From positions 59,990,328 through 60,054,327 of the forward strand of contig OW388302.1 of the NCBI GenBank assembly GCA_936450465.1: a stretch of 64,000 bases of DNA, written 5' to 3'. This DNA is from Gibbula magus (taxonomy: Eukaryota; Mollusca; Gastropoda; Trochida; Trochidae). Made by a program: the position numbers and the translations under genes. The notes under the pieces are model-generated. The model was not told the DNA's origin, did not search any database, and worked only from the letters and a program-made list of their open reading frames with translations. Positions 10,896 to 21,925 of this stretch are shown one piece after another (position 1 is the first letter of the stretch; every line of letters begins with the position of its first letter).

Positions 10896-11660
10896 CGACA
10901 GGGCATTGTGCAAAATCTACTGCCAAAAAGAGATCTCCTAGGAGATATCGCTTGATCTCACACATGCGATATCTCCTGTGGAACACAGTTTTGGATGATA
11001 AGTACCTGATATAGACCGTTCGATATATGCTAATAAGCATGTACTGTTTACATTTACAATATATTTGATGTCTAGTGATAGTGATAGTTATGGTTGTGGA
11101 ATACATCATATAAAGCAAACTGACCGAGAATCGGACATCAACCGATCACTTGGACACTTTTTACTTTGAGCGGAAGCAATAATAGTTTGAAATATTACCC
11201 ATATGATCATAAATAACAGAGTTAATATTATTGATATAAGCACATGTGCCCATATCACGTTTGCCTAGCCACCATTGTCTTACTAGGCAATTCCTTAGAT
11301 ATTTCATTGGTATGTACACTCTCTATCGATGAGGTATAACTTTCAGTATGTTCATTACTGATATATTATTATTAGTTTGATAAATTAGTTTAACCATTTA
11401 TCATTTGGTACTCTCCAAAGTAATGTAAAAACTGTCTGCACCCTGGAAGAATTTCGATTGGCAGCTATAACCTTTATTTGAGTTAATCTGAAACAATTCT
11501 GCACATCTACGTCAGAGTCGAGCTGAAATTGATTCTTTACAGATAATTATTCATAAGTTAGTCTTTCAGATCATTTGAATCAATTTAGCGTCCGAACCTC
11601 GGTCAGTTGGCTTTAACGCGAAGTTGCAATATTGAACCTAACAAATACACACAGATTATA
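10896..11660. other. Intronic spacer, no gene seen
   Basis: It contains a short inverted pair around 10938-10975 (GGAGATATCGC and GCGATATCTCC). Otherwise it is AT-rich with no exon-like frame recognised. Confidence 0.5.
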
Positions 11661-11665
11661 TTCAC

Positions 11666-11933
11666 CTGGCTGTCTTGTATTACAGGGGGGTTCTTGTCTC
11701 TTTCTCCTAGGCAGAGTTTGGGCGTCGTAACGTCTGAGGTTCTCGAGCGATGCCTTGAAAACAAGTACACATGTCAACTGTACTTTATCAAATATTTTAG
11801 TTGAACATTCTTTGGTTTCATGACAAAGCACTTCACACATCTTTGGACCAAATGGACGAAGCGTTTCTTGGGACTGAGTCTGCAATGCACTTTCTGATAC
11901 AAGTATAAAGTTGAGAAGCAAGATATGAAGCAT
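11666..11933 (-). CDS. Signal-peptide and cysteine-motif exon 1 of ankyrin gene 1
   Basis: The ATG at 11931-11933 opens a hydrophobic signal peptide (MLHILLLNFILVSESALQ). It is followed by FGPKMCEVLCHETKEC and FDKVQLTCVLV, a C-x3-C-x5-C-x10-C spacing like the core of PAN/apple-type extracellular domains. The frame runs to a CCAG|GTGAAT donor at 11666 in phase 1, which fits the two-base acceptor of the ankyrin exon at 8178. Splicing these two exons directly would give about 414 residues. The second ankyrin gene has the same arrangement (25190-25427), with GPKMCEVLCH and VQLSC conserved. The family name is a guess from cysteine spacing; a membrane exon between them cannot be excluded. Confidence 0.65.
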
Positions 11934-12004
11934 TGTGATGATAAAACGGTCCCGAGACTAGGAGTCTAAGAAGCATGCAACTGAGGCTCACTGTTGGTTT
12001 ATAG

Positions 12005-12165
12005 AAGTGTCAACTGCACTTCATCATATGTCTGATGATGTGACAAACTACTCCTCACAACGTTAGGCCCTACGAGTAATACGTTACCAATACCAAACCT
12101 GCAATACACTTTCTGATAGGATTATAAGCTTGAAAACAAAGAAAGGTCTGCACTATTCATAAACA
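12005..12165 (-). pseudogene. Decayed duplicate of the signal-peptide/cysteine exon
   Basis: Read on the minus strand, this stretch follows exon 1 of the ankyrin gene base by base. The segments matching CTTATAATCCTATCAGAAAG, TGTATTGCAG, the CCAAAG.TGTGAAGT region and CAGTTGACA are kept in order, but the frame is broken and the initiator is gone. It lies only about 75 bases upstream of the intact exon 1, so it is probably a local tandem duplicate. Confidence 0.6.
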
Positions 12166-12785
12166 GTGATATAAGGAGACAAGACAGTATCCCTGAGTGA
12201 ATTTTCAAATAAACATTAACAAACGAAATACAAGTTTTATGAGTACTAATGTGTTTTTTACATTATCGTTGACTTTTTTAACCATTGTAATCTATATATT
12301 TAATTAAAATAGAACAAAATAACAATTATGATCTAGAAGCAACTATTGAATGTTAAATTCGGACTATTATTAACTGCATGAACGGTTTTTATTAAATTAT
12401 TCATGTTCTTTTGAAGTAATGCTCAGAATATAATGGCAGACATCTTCACAACGTCACGGTCGTAATGGAAAGATTCCCAACTCTTCTTCTTCCGCTCTTG
12501 ACATCACGGCTGATATCTTCTGTGCTAAGATTTGAGTGTACTGTAAGCTACATGTAGTCGAATAGACTAATTAGAAGACAGTTTTTAAAATAAATGACAA
12601 CCTGTCGCGTTTCCTGCGATAAGTTGTCACCTTCAAATCGAAGAAAGATTTTAAATAAAAATATTTTTAACTATTTAGTCAACTGTCCCAAGTCCTGTGC
12701 TACAATCCCCATCATAGTGAAATTGTCACAGTAGTCTAAAATGCTTTACTCTTGATTGTAATAGACTTGTTTTCTATTTAGACTG
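12166..12785. other. AT-rich spacer, no gene seen
   Basis: No coding or structural signal recognised on either strand. Confidence 0.6.
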
Positions 12786-12789
12786 ATAA

Positions 12790-13012
12790 ACGCCTTGTCT
12801 AATTATACACACCAATTATCCGTAGTGGTAATAACGGTGTTGCGTATAAAGCAAATTTGCATTTTATTATTTTGAATTACAAAACGATCCCCATGGCTTA
12901 ACCAAACCATCACTTTTTAACTTGATTTTCCAAAGAAAGAAGGGTGTTTTACTTTTAGTGACATTATTTATCAACTTATTTGATCGAAAAAACGTGCTAC
13001 TGTCTGTTTAAA
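12790..13012 (-). repeat. Truncated copy of the 58773-59131 MITE family
   Basis: Segments in the opposite orientation match the complete copy at 58.8-59.1 kb: CAATTATCCGTAGTGGTAAT, AACGGTGTTGCG, CCCATGGCTTAACC, GAAGGGTGTTTTAC and a terminal AAAAACGTGCTACTG. The left terminal repeat is missing or too diverged to see. Confidence 0.65.
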
Positions 13013-13119
13013 ATTGAATTGTTATACTATTTGTGAGTACAAGCCATATATGATGGCTGAATAAAATTTCAAGCAATTGTTTTAATTCACATGGCCTTAA
13101 ATTCATCTTATCCACAAGT

Positions 13120-13345
13120 CACTAAAACTAAAACTAAAACTGTTGTGTGCATTTCTCATCAGATCGTCCACTGGTATCATTGAAATATAAGTGCAAGAAG
13201 CAACAACTACAACTGTTTTGATATAGCTGATGATTGATGAACAAATACTGACAGATTGCACGTAATTGGCGGTATTCGAACCCCGGACCCCTTGATCCGA
13301 AGCCGAACGATAACCACTGGGCTATCCCGCACTCTTTCTCCTGAG
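13120..13345 (-). mobile_element. tRNA-derived SINE
   Basis: On the minus strand a tRNA-like head (GGGATAGCCCAGTGGTTATC as A box region, GGGGTTCGAATACCG as B box) begins near 13335. It is followed by an unrelated body and a (TTTTAG)3 tail at 13122-13142. Box spacing and tail are those of a SINE. The head does not close into a full cloverleaf, so I do not call a tRNA gene. Confidence 0.65.
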
Positions 13346-13825
13346 AGGCATTGAGAAGATGGTAAGATCAATGAGGAACAAGTTTCTATGGTTTTGATTA
13401 TTCATAGAGAGAGTGTTATCGGAGTAGCCTCCACTTTGTTTTTGTGCATTACGTGAATTGACAACTTTTCTCAATCAAATTACGTCAGGGGGACTTGGGA
13501 ACTATATCTGAGTAAGTGTTACATAGGCGAAAGACAGCTCCCCTTTTATGACTGGGCTTAAATGCATTTGATTAATGAAGTTTTAAAATTCAGTATCATA
13601 TTTATCACCAAATTTATGTCAAAATGTAACGACTGTTTGTTATATTGCTTTGCTAAGTTGCCAACACGTAGCTACGGTGATATTCTAAGGACAGATTACA
13701 ACATTTTCCATTAAAGTCAATACTGTTACCACAAATGTCATTTCTGTTACTGACAACATGGCAACATAGTAACAGATGCATTATGCATTATGCGTTATGC
13801 ATATAGAATGAGTATATCGTTTTTT
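13346..13825. other. Spacer, no gene seen
   Basis: Only short direct repeats (ATGCATTATGC near 13770-13805) were noticed. Confidence 0.55.
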
Positions 13826-13828
13826 TTT

Positions 13829-16800
13829 GTTTTTGTTTTTTTTTTATAATTTTATTTCTTTTTCAGATACATAGACATATATGAAATGTTCATAAGACAG
13901 AATTTTACAACATAAAATAGGTACAAATATTGAAAACAGAGCAACTGCAAGCTAACATTGCAAATTCAATTGAATAAAACGTAGAGTTCAAGTGTTTATG
14001 GACCTGGCATTTCCATACTTTCACCGAAGTTGCAGAGTGTCAATCTTTAAAGAGATTATGGCATACAGACCAGAATTTTGTGAACTTCGAATAGTTGCAA
14101 TCTGAGTAACAGATGCGTTTATCAATTTCATAGACATTGTTTAAATCTTGTTTTATAATGTTAAATTGCGGTACAGTTTCCTTTAACTTTGATATGTATA
14201 TATTATATTTGACTGTTGTTATAATAAGATTTAGAATCATATTTCGTGTTTCCGGATATCCTAGGCATATGTTTCGTTTTGAGAGGTTTAATATTGAATC
14301 TGTTTTCTGCTCTATCCATGTCTTTAGTCTATCCCAGATGTTATTCACTTTCGGGCAATCATAGAAAATGTGCACTATAGTTTCTACAGATACTTTACAG
14401 AAAGTACATTTGTTTGTGTCTTTCAATTTCATTTTAAATAGAAGGTCGTTCAATGGAAGAATTCTGTGTAAGATCGAATATTGAAACCAAATTTGTTTTG
14501 TGCCAAGATGTGATGAAAAAGGTGTATAATTTATTTCGGTCCATTCATTTTTAGCTATTGATTGATTTAAGTCCTTTTCCCACTTATGTTTATATTTATA
14601 TGAGTTCCCACTGATAGAACTTTGAAGGGTATCATAGAAGAGCCTGCATCCTTTGGTTGGTTTTACGATATCTACGGTGAAGTATGGCAGGATGGGATTG
14701 GTTAACTTATTTGATAACACGAGATTGTTTGCCTTAAGGTAAGCTTTAATCGATTTTACTATACCGGCATATTCTAAAAAGTTTGTTTTACACATGTAGA
14801 CATTTTTTAAAGTTTCAAGATTTAGAAAATCACCTTTTTCATTCACGATATCATTTACAAATATTATGCCATGTTGTATGTAATGTTTATAACATATTTC
14901 TTGTTTGCCAATTGTTATATTTTCATTACACCAAATTGGTTGGGATAGAACATCATTGACATCATTAACCTTTGAACCTTTGTTACTGATAAAACATCCC
15001 CATGCTCTTAGCACATCGCGCCAGAATGGGTTAGTCCGCGGTGTGAGGATGTTATCTTCAATATACTTAGGTGATTTGAGGTAACAATGCTCAGATGTAG
15101 GAGCTACATTTTGTGTATATAGATGTTTTATTTTATTACCATTTTCTGCTTTGAAATTTCTTTTTATCCATGCTATTTTTTGTGCCAAAATTGTGTTTTT
15201 TATGTCTGGGACTCTTATTCCGCCGTCTTTGTACGATTGTGTAATTTCGTTTCGACTTATCTTATCTGGTTTGTTTCGCCAAATAAAGCTAAAGCATAAG
15301 GAGGTTAATTCTTTTATGATTTTATCACTTGGGTTTGGAAGAATTGAAAACAGGTGATTTAATTTTGGAAGAATCAGACTTTTTAAGACTGTATTTCTTC
15401 CTAGGGGAGTGAGATCTCTTCCTAACCATTGATTCATTGTAGTTTTAATCATCTTTAGTTTGTCCTTATAATTTCTTTCCACCATTTCGGCCAGGTTATG
15501 TGTAAAAGTTATGCCAAGGATAGTGAAATCTCGTTGATTCCAGTCTAGTTTATGATTCTTACAGAGGATGTTCTGCGAGTGTTTTGATGCTCCTATCCAT
15601 ATGACTTGGGTCTTGGTTGTATTTATTTTGAGACCAGAGAATGATGCGAATTCATTTAAGGTGTTAAGGGTATGCTGAAGACACTTTTCAGTTCCGTCAA
15701 GTACAAGAGAGGTATCATCTGCAAATTGTGATAGTAGGTATTCCGTATCGCCTATCTTTATTCCCTTTATGTTCTTATTATTTCGTAACATTATACTTAA
15801 CACTTCGGCACAGATTATAAAAATGTAAGGAGATAGTGGGTCACCTTGCCTGCATCCTCTTGTAAGTTCAAAGAAATCAAATGAAAAGCCGTTCACTATA
15901 ACACTAGATTGAATGTGTGTATAATACAATTCAATCCATCGTCGGATAGATGGACCGAAACCAAAATAAGTTAGCGTTTTTTGTATAAATAACCAATCAA
16001 CTGAGTCAAATGCTTTTTCGAAATCTATTAATAGTAATAGACCGGGTATTTCCATACACTCGGCATAGTCAATGATGTCATAAATCATGCGAGTACATTC
16101 GCCGATATAGCGTTCTGACATAAAACCTTTTTGATCATCATTTATTATTGTGGGGAGTACTGTTTTTATTCTATTTGCGATTGTTGCAGATGCTATTTTA
16201 TATGAAACATTTAGAAGGGAAATAGGTCTCCAGTTCTTTAGGAACTGCTTTGATTTACCTTTCTTTGGTACACATGTTATCAAACCTTGCTTTTGACTAA
16301 CTGAAAGCTCTCCTTTTCGAAAGGCAGCATTGAGAGATCTTAACAAGGTGTCATTTAGGTCTGTCCAGAAAAATTTATAGAATTCGGCAGTGAACCCAGA
16401 AGGTCCGGGGCTTTTATTGTTTTTCATTTTCTTTAGAGCTGCGAGGACTTCGTCATACATTAGTTCGCCCTCAATATTATTCTTTTCAGTTTTGCTTAGT
16501 TTTGGGACAGAGCATTCTTTTAATAAATCATTTAGATCAATGTCACTACATGTTTGTTTTGTGTACAGATTTTGGTAGTAAGATTTCACTTCAGATATTA
16601 TTTCCTTTGTTTTTGTTATCGTTTCTCCATTTTTTGCTTCTAACTTTGCGATAGTTTTATTTATGTTATTTCTATTTTCAAGAGAGAGAAAATATTTTGT
16701 GGGTTTTTCACCCTTTTCCTTCCATTCAACTTTTGCTCTCATCATTATCCCTTCAGTTTTTATTTCATTTATCTTTTCTAATTTTAAATTTGATGATTTT

Positions 16801-18040
16801 AGTTGTTCTAATATTTCCGTTTTATCATCTAAGCTGTCATTTTCGTCGAGTTTGATATTTAATTCTGCTATTTGTTTTGTTAAGTCCTTTTCGTCTTTTT
16901 CTCTTTTTCGTTTTTTTTCTGATGAATATTTTATTGTATGTCCTCTGATCATCAGAAGAATCGTTTCAAATAGAAGTTGGTCATCGATCTTATATATTGG
17001 TTTATTTAACTCGTCGGTTCCGCTTTCGTATTGCTTTTTCGTGCTCCTGATTATTTCTTTAATATTGTCAACAAATGGTTTATCATGCAATAGGGAATTA
17101 TTAAATTTCCAAAACCCTCGTCCTCGTTCGATTTCGGCTAACTTTAGAGTTACCCAATGTATAGAATGGTCGGATTTATAAGCGGAGTCTATGCCTGTGT
17201 TTGCAATAGAATGTTCGAGACTTTTTGAAAGAAGAAAGTAGTCAAGTCTAGCTTGTTTTATTGGTTTTGTTTGTCTCCAGGTGTATCTTTTTCGTGAAGG
17301 GTTTTGATACCGCCAAGGGTCTATCATGCTTTCTTCTTCAATATAGTCAAGTATAACCTCTCTTGCGTTTGGGTTGTTTACATGTTTATAGTTGAATTGA
17401 TCTAAGTCTGGATTTTGTACAAGGTTCCAATCACCGCATATAGAATAGTGATCCGATTCAAAATCAGATATTAATGTTTTTAGTTTTTGATAAAACATAG
17501 GGCAGTCCGTGTTTGGTCCGTAGATGGTTATGAGGGTTAGTGTCGTATCGGTTAACTGTACTTTCAATGCTAAGTAGTTACCGGACTCGTCATCTTGTTT
17601 TCGACGAAGAACTTCAAAGTCTAATTGACCATCAAACATAAAAGCTACACCTCGCGAGTTACTCTTATAAGAACTGAAATAACAGAGATTTAAACCCCAT
17701 TCATTGTGTATGTCTTTTTCTAATTTTTCAGTAAAATGTGTATCTTGTAGACAGTAGATGTCAGCATGTTTTTTCATCAAGTCTTTTCTTTTTATTATTT
17801 AATCCTTGGCAATTTGTTGAGATAATTTTCAGAGTATCAGTCATTTGAGAAATGTGTTAACATACTTATTTGATAGTTGCAGTTGTCTGTGTGGGTCTTG
17901 TAATAATTTTGGTCCATGTATTTGTTTTGAGGGTGAATGTGCTTATAGTACATGACGATGTAGGAAATAATAATAAAGTTTGGAGAGATTGAAGATTGAG
18001 GAGAACTGAAAAAGTGATGCATTGCTTTTATTTAAAAGAG
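13829..18040 (-). mobile_element. L1-like LINE with near-complete ORF2
   Basis: On the minus strand a long ORF2 (endonuclease plus RT) is followed by a 3' UTR, an AATAAA-like signal and an A-rich tail (the T runs at 13829-13852). The 5' limit is not certain; no ORF1 was recognised upstream and no target-site duplication was found. Size and organisation fit the L1/Tx1 group. Confidence 0.75.
14040..17780 (-). CDS. L1-like ORF2 protein: AP endonuclease, reverse transcriptase
   Basis: An uninterrupted frame of 1,246 codons. The endonuclease part has LQDTHF (12-16), GDWN (116-119), ARLDYFLL (177-184) and SDH (203-205). A lysine-rich coiled-coil stretch follows at about 285-345. The RT has NWRPISLLN (516-524), LLLIDFEKAFDSVDW (582-596), RGCRQGDPLSPY (641-652) and the catalytic FADD (686-689). 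The C-terminus holds a CTFC...H..Y.C zinc-knuckle-like region. Such proteins nick DNA and prime reverse transcription on the target. The domain's normal beginning (ISTNCQGLNNKKK) lies upstream in another frame from an ATG at 17842-17844. A small deletion near 17785 therefore separates it from the main frame. Confidence 0.85.
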   Translation of the reverse strand: MMKKHADIYCLQDTHFTEKLEKDIHNEWGLNLCYFSSYKSNSRGVAFMFDGQLDFEVLRRKQDDESGNYLALKVQLTDTTLTLITIYGPNTDCPMFYQKLKTLISDFESDHYSICGDWNLVQNPDLDQFNYKHVNNPNAREVILDYIEEESMIDPWRYQNPSRKRYTWRQTKPIKQARLDYFLLSKSLEHSIANTGIDSAYKSDHSIHWVTLKLAEIERGRGFWKFNNSLLHDKPFVDNIKEIIRSTKKQYESGTDELNKPIYKIDDQLLFETILLMIRGHTIKYSSEKKRKREKDEKDLTKQIAELNIKLDENDSLDDKTEILEQLKSSNLKLEKINEIKTEGIMMRAKVEWKEKGEKPTKYFLSLENRNNINKTIAKLEAKNGETITKTKEIISEVKSYYQNLYTKQTCSDIDLNDLLKECSVPKLSKTEKNNIEGELMYDEVLAALKKMKNNKSPGPSGFTAEFYKFFWTDLNDTLLRSLNAAFRKGELSVSQKQGLITCVPKKGKSKQFLKNWRPISLLNVSYKIASATIANRIKTVLPTIINDDQKGFMSERYIGECTRMIYDIIDYAECMEIPGLLLLIDFEKAFDSVDWLFIQKTLTYFGFGPSIRRWIELYYTHIQSSVIVNGFSFDFFELTRGCRQGDPLSPYIFIICAEVLSIMLRNNKNIKGIKIGDTEYLLSQFADDTSLVLDGTEKCLQHTLNTLNEFASFSGLKINTTKTQVIWIGASKHSQNILCKNHKLDWNQRDFTILGITFTHNLAEMVERNYKDKLKMIKTTMNQWLGRDLTPLGRNTVLKSLILPKLNHLFSILPNPSDKIIKELTSLCFSFIWRNKPDKISRNEITQSYKDGGIRVPDIKNTILAQKIAWIKRNFKAENGNKIKHLYTQNVAPTSEHCYLKSPKYIEDNILTPRTNPFWRDVLRAWGCFISNKGSKVNDVNDVLSQPIWCNENITIGKQEICYKHYIQHGIIFVNDIVNEKGDFLNLETLKNVYMCKTNFLEYAGIVKSIKAYLKANNLVLSNKLTNPILPYFTVDIVKPTKGCRLFYDTLQSSISGNSYKYKHKWEKDLNQSIAKNEWTEINYTPFSSHLGTKQIWFQYSILHRILPLNDLLFKMKLKDTNKCTFCKVSVETIVHIFYDCPKVNNIWDRLKTWIEQKTDSILNLSKRNICLGYPETRNMILNLIITTVKYNIYISKLKETVPQFNIIKQDLNNVYEIDKRICYSDCNYSKFTKFWSVCHNLFKD

Positions 18041-19045
18041 CCTGTTCACGATAACTGTTTTTGTGGGTGTCCGTTTAGTGTAAGACGGTAGCGTAATATA
18101 TGCTCTACGTGCGAATGAGAAAAAACCGGGTCAGCATGTGCTGCGTGCTGTGGCTGTGCAAGTGAGTACGGGTTGTTAATTTCAGTGGCTATGAGTTCGC
18201 AGTTGGATGTGCTTAGTAAGAAATGTGTTGCCGTTGATGTGAGTAGATTTTAAAGTTTATTTGAAAGCATGTCCATACTATATAATGATTTTAGAATAAA
18301 CGCTGCAACTTGTTTGAACTGTATGGGTATTTCATACCGCCAGTGATTTTTAAAATAATAGTTTGCCTGATAATTTCCATATGCAACAGTGGAACAGAAA
18401 TACAAAACAATGAAAACATTAATTTTCACATTTCAGGGTATATATAAATGACTAAATGTACTCAATCTTTCTTTGTTCTAATAAATAAGATGGTTTGCTG
18501 CAGTGCGTTATAGCAAAATGTTCATAATAGGGACAAACACCCCATTTTGTATTTGTTTTGTATTACTTTTTTGTAATTTCAGTATTGATCAGTTGCATTT
18601 TGAGTTAATTTCATTTTTGATTGAATACATTTAAAAACACACGCTTATCCATATTATACTGTAGTATATTTGCATTTATGACTAATCAATGTATATTTTT
18701 TTAAGGATAAAAATAACAATAGATAATTTCACTGATGGTGATATAAAGTATGGTTAGTTATCAATGATCTAATAGCTGTATGCATTGTGTAACATATATT
18801 TTACATATGCATGTATTCTTCAACCTGCAAGCACATCTGTAATTTGGATACACAATTAATCCAGCAGCTGTATATAATGTCTATGTTTGTTCTGAAAACA
18901 TACCATGGTTATACACTTGAAAAATAAATGTATAAATGCATACAGACACATATATGTTCATACAATGTTATGCATTTCTGTACATGATAATGAGACATTC
19001 ATGAAATTGCATATGATATTTTTAAATTGTGATTTGTAACCCATA
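18041..19045. other. AT-rich spacer, no gene seen
   Basis: The first 200 bases are somewhat GC-richer and could be the LINE 5' leader. The rest is AT-rich without coding signal. Confidence 0.5.
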
Positions 19046-19047
19046 AG

Positions 19048-19130
19048 GCACACACACATACATATATACATACACACATACATACATACATAAATACATA
19101 CATACCCATGCATATATATATATATATATC
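19048..19130. repeat. (CA)n/(CATA)n/(TA)n microsatellite
   Basis: ACACACATACATATATAC passes into CATACATACATA and a final TA run. Confidence 0.95.
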
Positions 19131-19629
19131 GTGATGTAATATTCGAGCAACGTCTTCAAGAAATATTTGAGAACTCATTTATTTAATTCTTTGTAAATAC
19201 AGTGTCGATTTTCCATTCTATTACTGCCCTTGTCCAAACGGTTACCGGCAAAGGCCACTAATTTTAAATGATTGATTAATTAAAAACATATTTTATTTCA
19301 TTTTGTATTTACATTACCTTGGCAAGCCGATCTTTAGGAAGAGTTGTAAGGAGAACACACAATATCCATTCATTTGTTGATTAAACTATAACAGATAATA
19401 AACCTCTGATTATTTGTTTTGCTTGGTCCAGGTACTGTTAGAATGTTTTATAACATTTTGTTGTGTAGTTTTTCCTATTTTGAAGCTACAACCCCAATAT
19501 ATATGCATTTTTCACTATACAAATCGTCCTTGTATATAGAAAATTTAGCAGTAAGAAATAAATGTTGGAGTTTCTCTACTTGAAATTTACACTTTTTAAA
19601 AATTGACTCATATAAAAAATTTCAACAAA
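19131..19629. other. AT-rich spacer, no gene seen
   Basis: No coding or repeat structure recognised. Confidence 0.55.
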
Positions 19630-19830
19630 AAACACATCCATCTTTTATTGTGAAAGACATTTTCGCATTATAATTGCGTGGATTGGACAAATAGTGAGTC
19701 CATGTCACTCGCGTATGGATATACAGATTCACCTCCTCCTTGCCTCCTTTTAGGAAATTCGAGAATTACGCAATTAATGTAACCAGTGAACATAATCTGT
19801 CACTCGTTAGTTATTGTCTAAATCATGATC
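19630..19830 (+). repeat. Dispersed repeat, copy A (see 26485-26805)
   Basis: It shares, in order and orientation, TTTTATTGTGAAAGACATTT, GTATGGATATACAGATTC, CTCCTCC, a TAATGTAACCAGTGA-like stretch, AATCTGTCA and AGTTATTGTCTA with the copy at 26.5 kb. It is likely a non-autonomous element. It sits just downstream of ankyrin gene 2. Confidence 0.6.
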
Positions 19831-19892
19831 TTCGGAATTGAGAAATCTGATGTGATTTAACTCCCTGGTGGCGTTTAATCTCTTGATTTGAG

Positions 19893-19972
19893 TGAGGTAG
19901 TGAGTGAGTGAGTGAGTGAGTGAGTGAGTTTAACGCCGCTTCGGCAGTATAGCAGCAATTAGCGGCGACCTT
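19893..19972 (-). repeat. Retroelement 3' tail, (GTGA)n, overlapping the end of ankyrin gene 2
   Basis: On the minus strand, CGCCGCTAATTGCTGCTATA, CTGCCGAAGCGGCGTTAAAC and (TCAC)n match the 3' end of the LINE at 22039-24045 (CGCCGCTTATGGCTGCAATA, CTGCCGAAGCGGCGTTAAAC, CACTCACTCACT). It is an almost complete 5' truncation of that family or of a SINE sharing its tail. It supplies the last codons and the stop of the ankyrin frame. Confidence 0.75.
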
Positions 19973-20993
19973 GATTTGAGGAATGCCACAATATTACCAT
20001 TGTTATTAGCTTCAGCTAGTTGGAAGGGTGTGTCCCCATTAGTATCTTCCCTCCCCTCATATCCACTCAGTTCTTTCAGAGTGGCTAGATACTGGACCAT
20101 CTCGAATCTACCACCTTCACATGCAATATGGAGTACGTTGCGTCCCTCATTATCCACTAGCCTTACATCAGCCCCTTTGTCCCTCAACACTTTTACAAAT
20201 TGTACGTGACCGCGAAGTGCAGCATACATAAGTGGTGTTTTCCCGGTATTGTCTCTACAGTCTATATCAATGATGTTCAGTGATAGGACATATTCTAACA
20301 CGCCTGCTTTATCACACAAGCAGGCTATGTGTAAACTTGACCTTTTACGAATACTTAAGGTTTTTATATCAGCTCCCTTGTCCCTCAATAATTTTACAAC
20401 AGGCGTATGGCCACGGCACACAGCTATTATTAAAGGGGTTTGTTCGTTCCCTGCTCTGCATTCTATATGGAAAAGTTTCAGTGACAGAACATACCTGACC
20501 ATCTCTAGATGACCACTTGCACAAGCTTTATGAAGAATATTCATGTTATCATTATCAACTGCTTCAAGATGAGCATTTCTTTCACTCAACAACTGTACAA
20601 CTGGTATGTTGCCCATATATACACAATGTAACAACGGGGTCGCCCCATCATCGTTAGGTTGTTCAATGTCAATCTTAAAGTCATCTAAGATCCTCTTTAC
20701 AATATAAGTACTCTCGCCCGTGCATGCATGGTATAGCGTATTACAGTCATCTTCATCAAGAAGTGAGAGATCAGCCCCTTGTTGAACTAGAAAGTCAAAT
20801 ATACACTTATGCTTCTTCTCTGCTGCTATCATGACAGCTGTTTTCTCCTCCTCCCCCCGACAGTTGACATCCACCACACCCCGGCACACGAGTCTCTTCA
20901 CCACGTCCAGATCTCCATCTGCACAGAATTCATGGAAAGTTCTCACGTCAACAGGAGAGCAGGAGGGCTCTTTTTGGATGGAAATCGTCTCAC
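19930..20993 (-). CDS. Ankyrin-repeat protein, paralogue 2, long last exon
   Basis: The exon starts after a TTTCTGCATAG acceptor at 20993 with two bases before the first codon. It encodes about 353 residues with ten ankyrin repeats (FHEFCADGD, KTAVMIAAEKK, CNTLYHACTGE, ATPLLHCVYMG, MNILHKACASG, QTPLIIAVCRG, RSSLHIACLCDK, KTPLMYAALRG, RNVLHIACEGG, DTPFQLAEANN). It is co-linear with 7202-8178. No ATG lies near the exon start, so an upstream exon must supply it. The phase-1 exon 1 at 25190-25427 fits and would give about 433 residues. The last residues (IAAILPKRR) and stop come from a retroelement tail. The role is protein binding; cellular location is unknown. Confidence 0.85.
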
Positions 20994-21539
20994 CTATGCA
21001 GAAATATTCATACTTTAATTATCAAATTACGTTTTCCCTTATTGGTCCAGTTACAGGTCCGAGGTCCGTTGTATTGGCCCGATACGAAGTCGAGGGCCAA
21101 TACAATGACCCGAGGCCAATACGGAAATACTTATTTAACAACAAATTAGCGACAAATATCTTCAGCTTGAGCAACGAATTCGAATGAGTGGATGAATAAG
21201 TCGGAACTATAAATGGACCTATTATCAAGTATACATTTACATATTATTTTTAACCCACTGAGCAATGATGGACAAATCAATTGCATATTAATATTTCCTG
21301 AAGTAGGATGCAATACCATTTCTCGTATTAGATAATTGCCTCATCTTCTACCTTTTACCCTTGTCATGTGGATGCTTGTAACGGCACAATTGCATGTGAC
21401 AAAAGGTTAAAATAATTAGAATTCTTGATAATTGTATTACAATTTAACAGTATGGCGTCTAGTACTTAATAATCGCCATAAAAGAGCCCATTTGAATTGG
21501 GGTTTAGTCCGACGTTAGTGGAATCAACGTCATGAAGGA
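20994..21539. other. Intronic spacer of ankyrin gene 2
   Basis: It holds a small palindrome at 21070-21122 (GTATTGGCCCGATACG and CGAGGGCCAATAC). No exon recognised. Confidence 0.5.
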
Positions 21540-21925
21540 AGGTGCATTGGTCGAACGAGAGCTGTTTCCTGTATTACGTCACAGATGGCCATCAGCGTGT
21601 TTGAATGACCAAAAATAATGCATATGTGCCAAGAAATATCAAGGATCCAAAGCTTCGGATGAATTTCTCATGACTGTAAGCTGGATCCCGTCACGGTATG
21701 GGAAAATCTAACTGGCGAGTGATACATCCGGGCCTTCCGTTCCTCCACCATTTAGTCATAGATGACAACGATCGACCTCGCCGTTTTCGTGCTGTGACGG
21801 CTATGTTCATAAAAACTCCATCACACAACTCCCCTTGTCTGCTAGGAGTCCAGATTAGAATCCCTTGGAGCATGTATGTGACATCATATGACGTCGAATC
21901 CAAAGAAGGAACCTAATCCATTCTT
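21540..21925 (+). pseudogene. Second Tc1/mariner transposase relic
   Basis: Stitched plus-strand frames give a decayed DDE domain: ESCFLYYVTDGHQRV (near 21560), DDNDRPRRFRAVTAMFIK (near 21765) and, in another frame, LPLSARSPD, EHVCDIIRRRIQRR (near 21830-21910). These follow the Tc1 motifs (DGR..VWRR, QDNARPHRA, LSARSPDLNPIEHVWD). Frames are broken. It is a different copy from the relic at 6070. Confidence 0.65.

Noticed and set aside
13261..13335. tRNA gene on the minus strand
   Set aside because: No closed acceptor stem; SINE body and TTTTAG tail follow.
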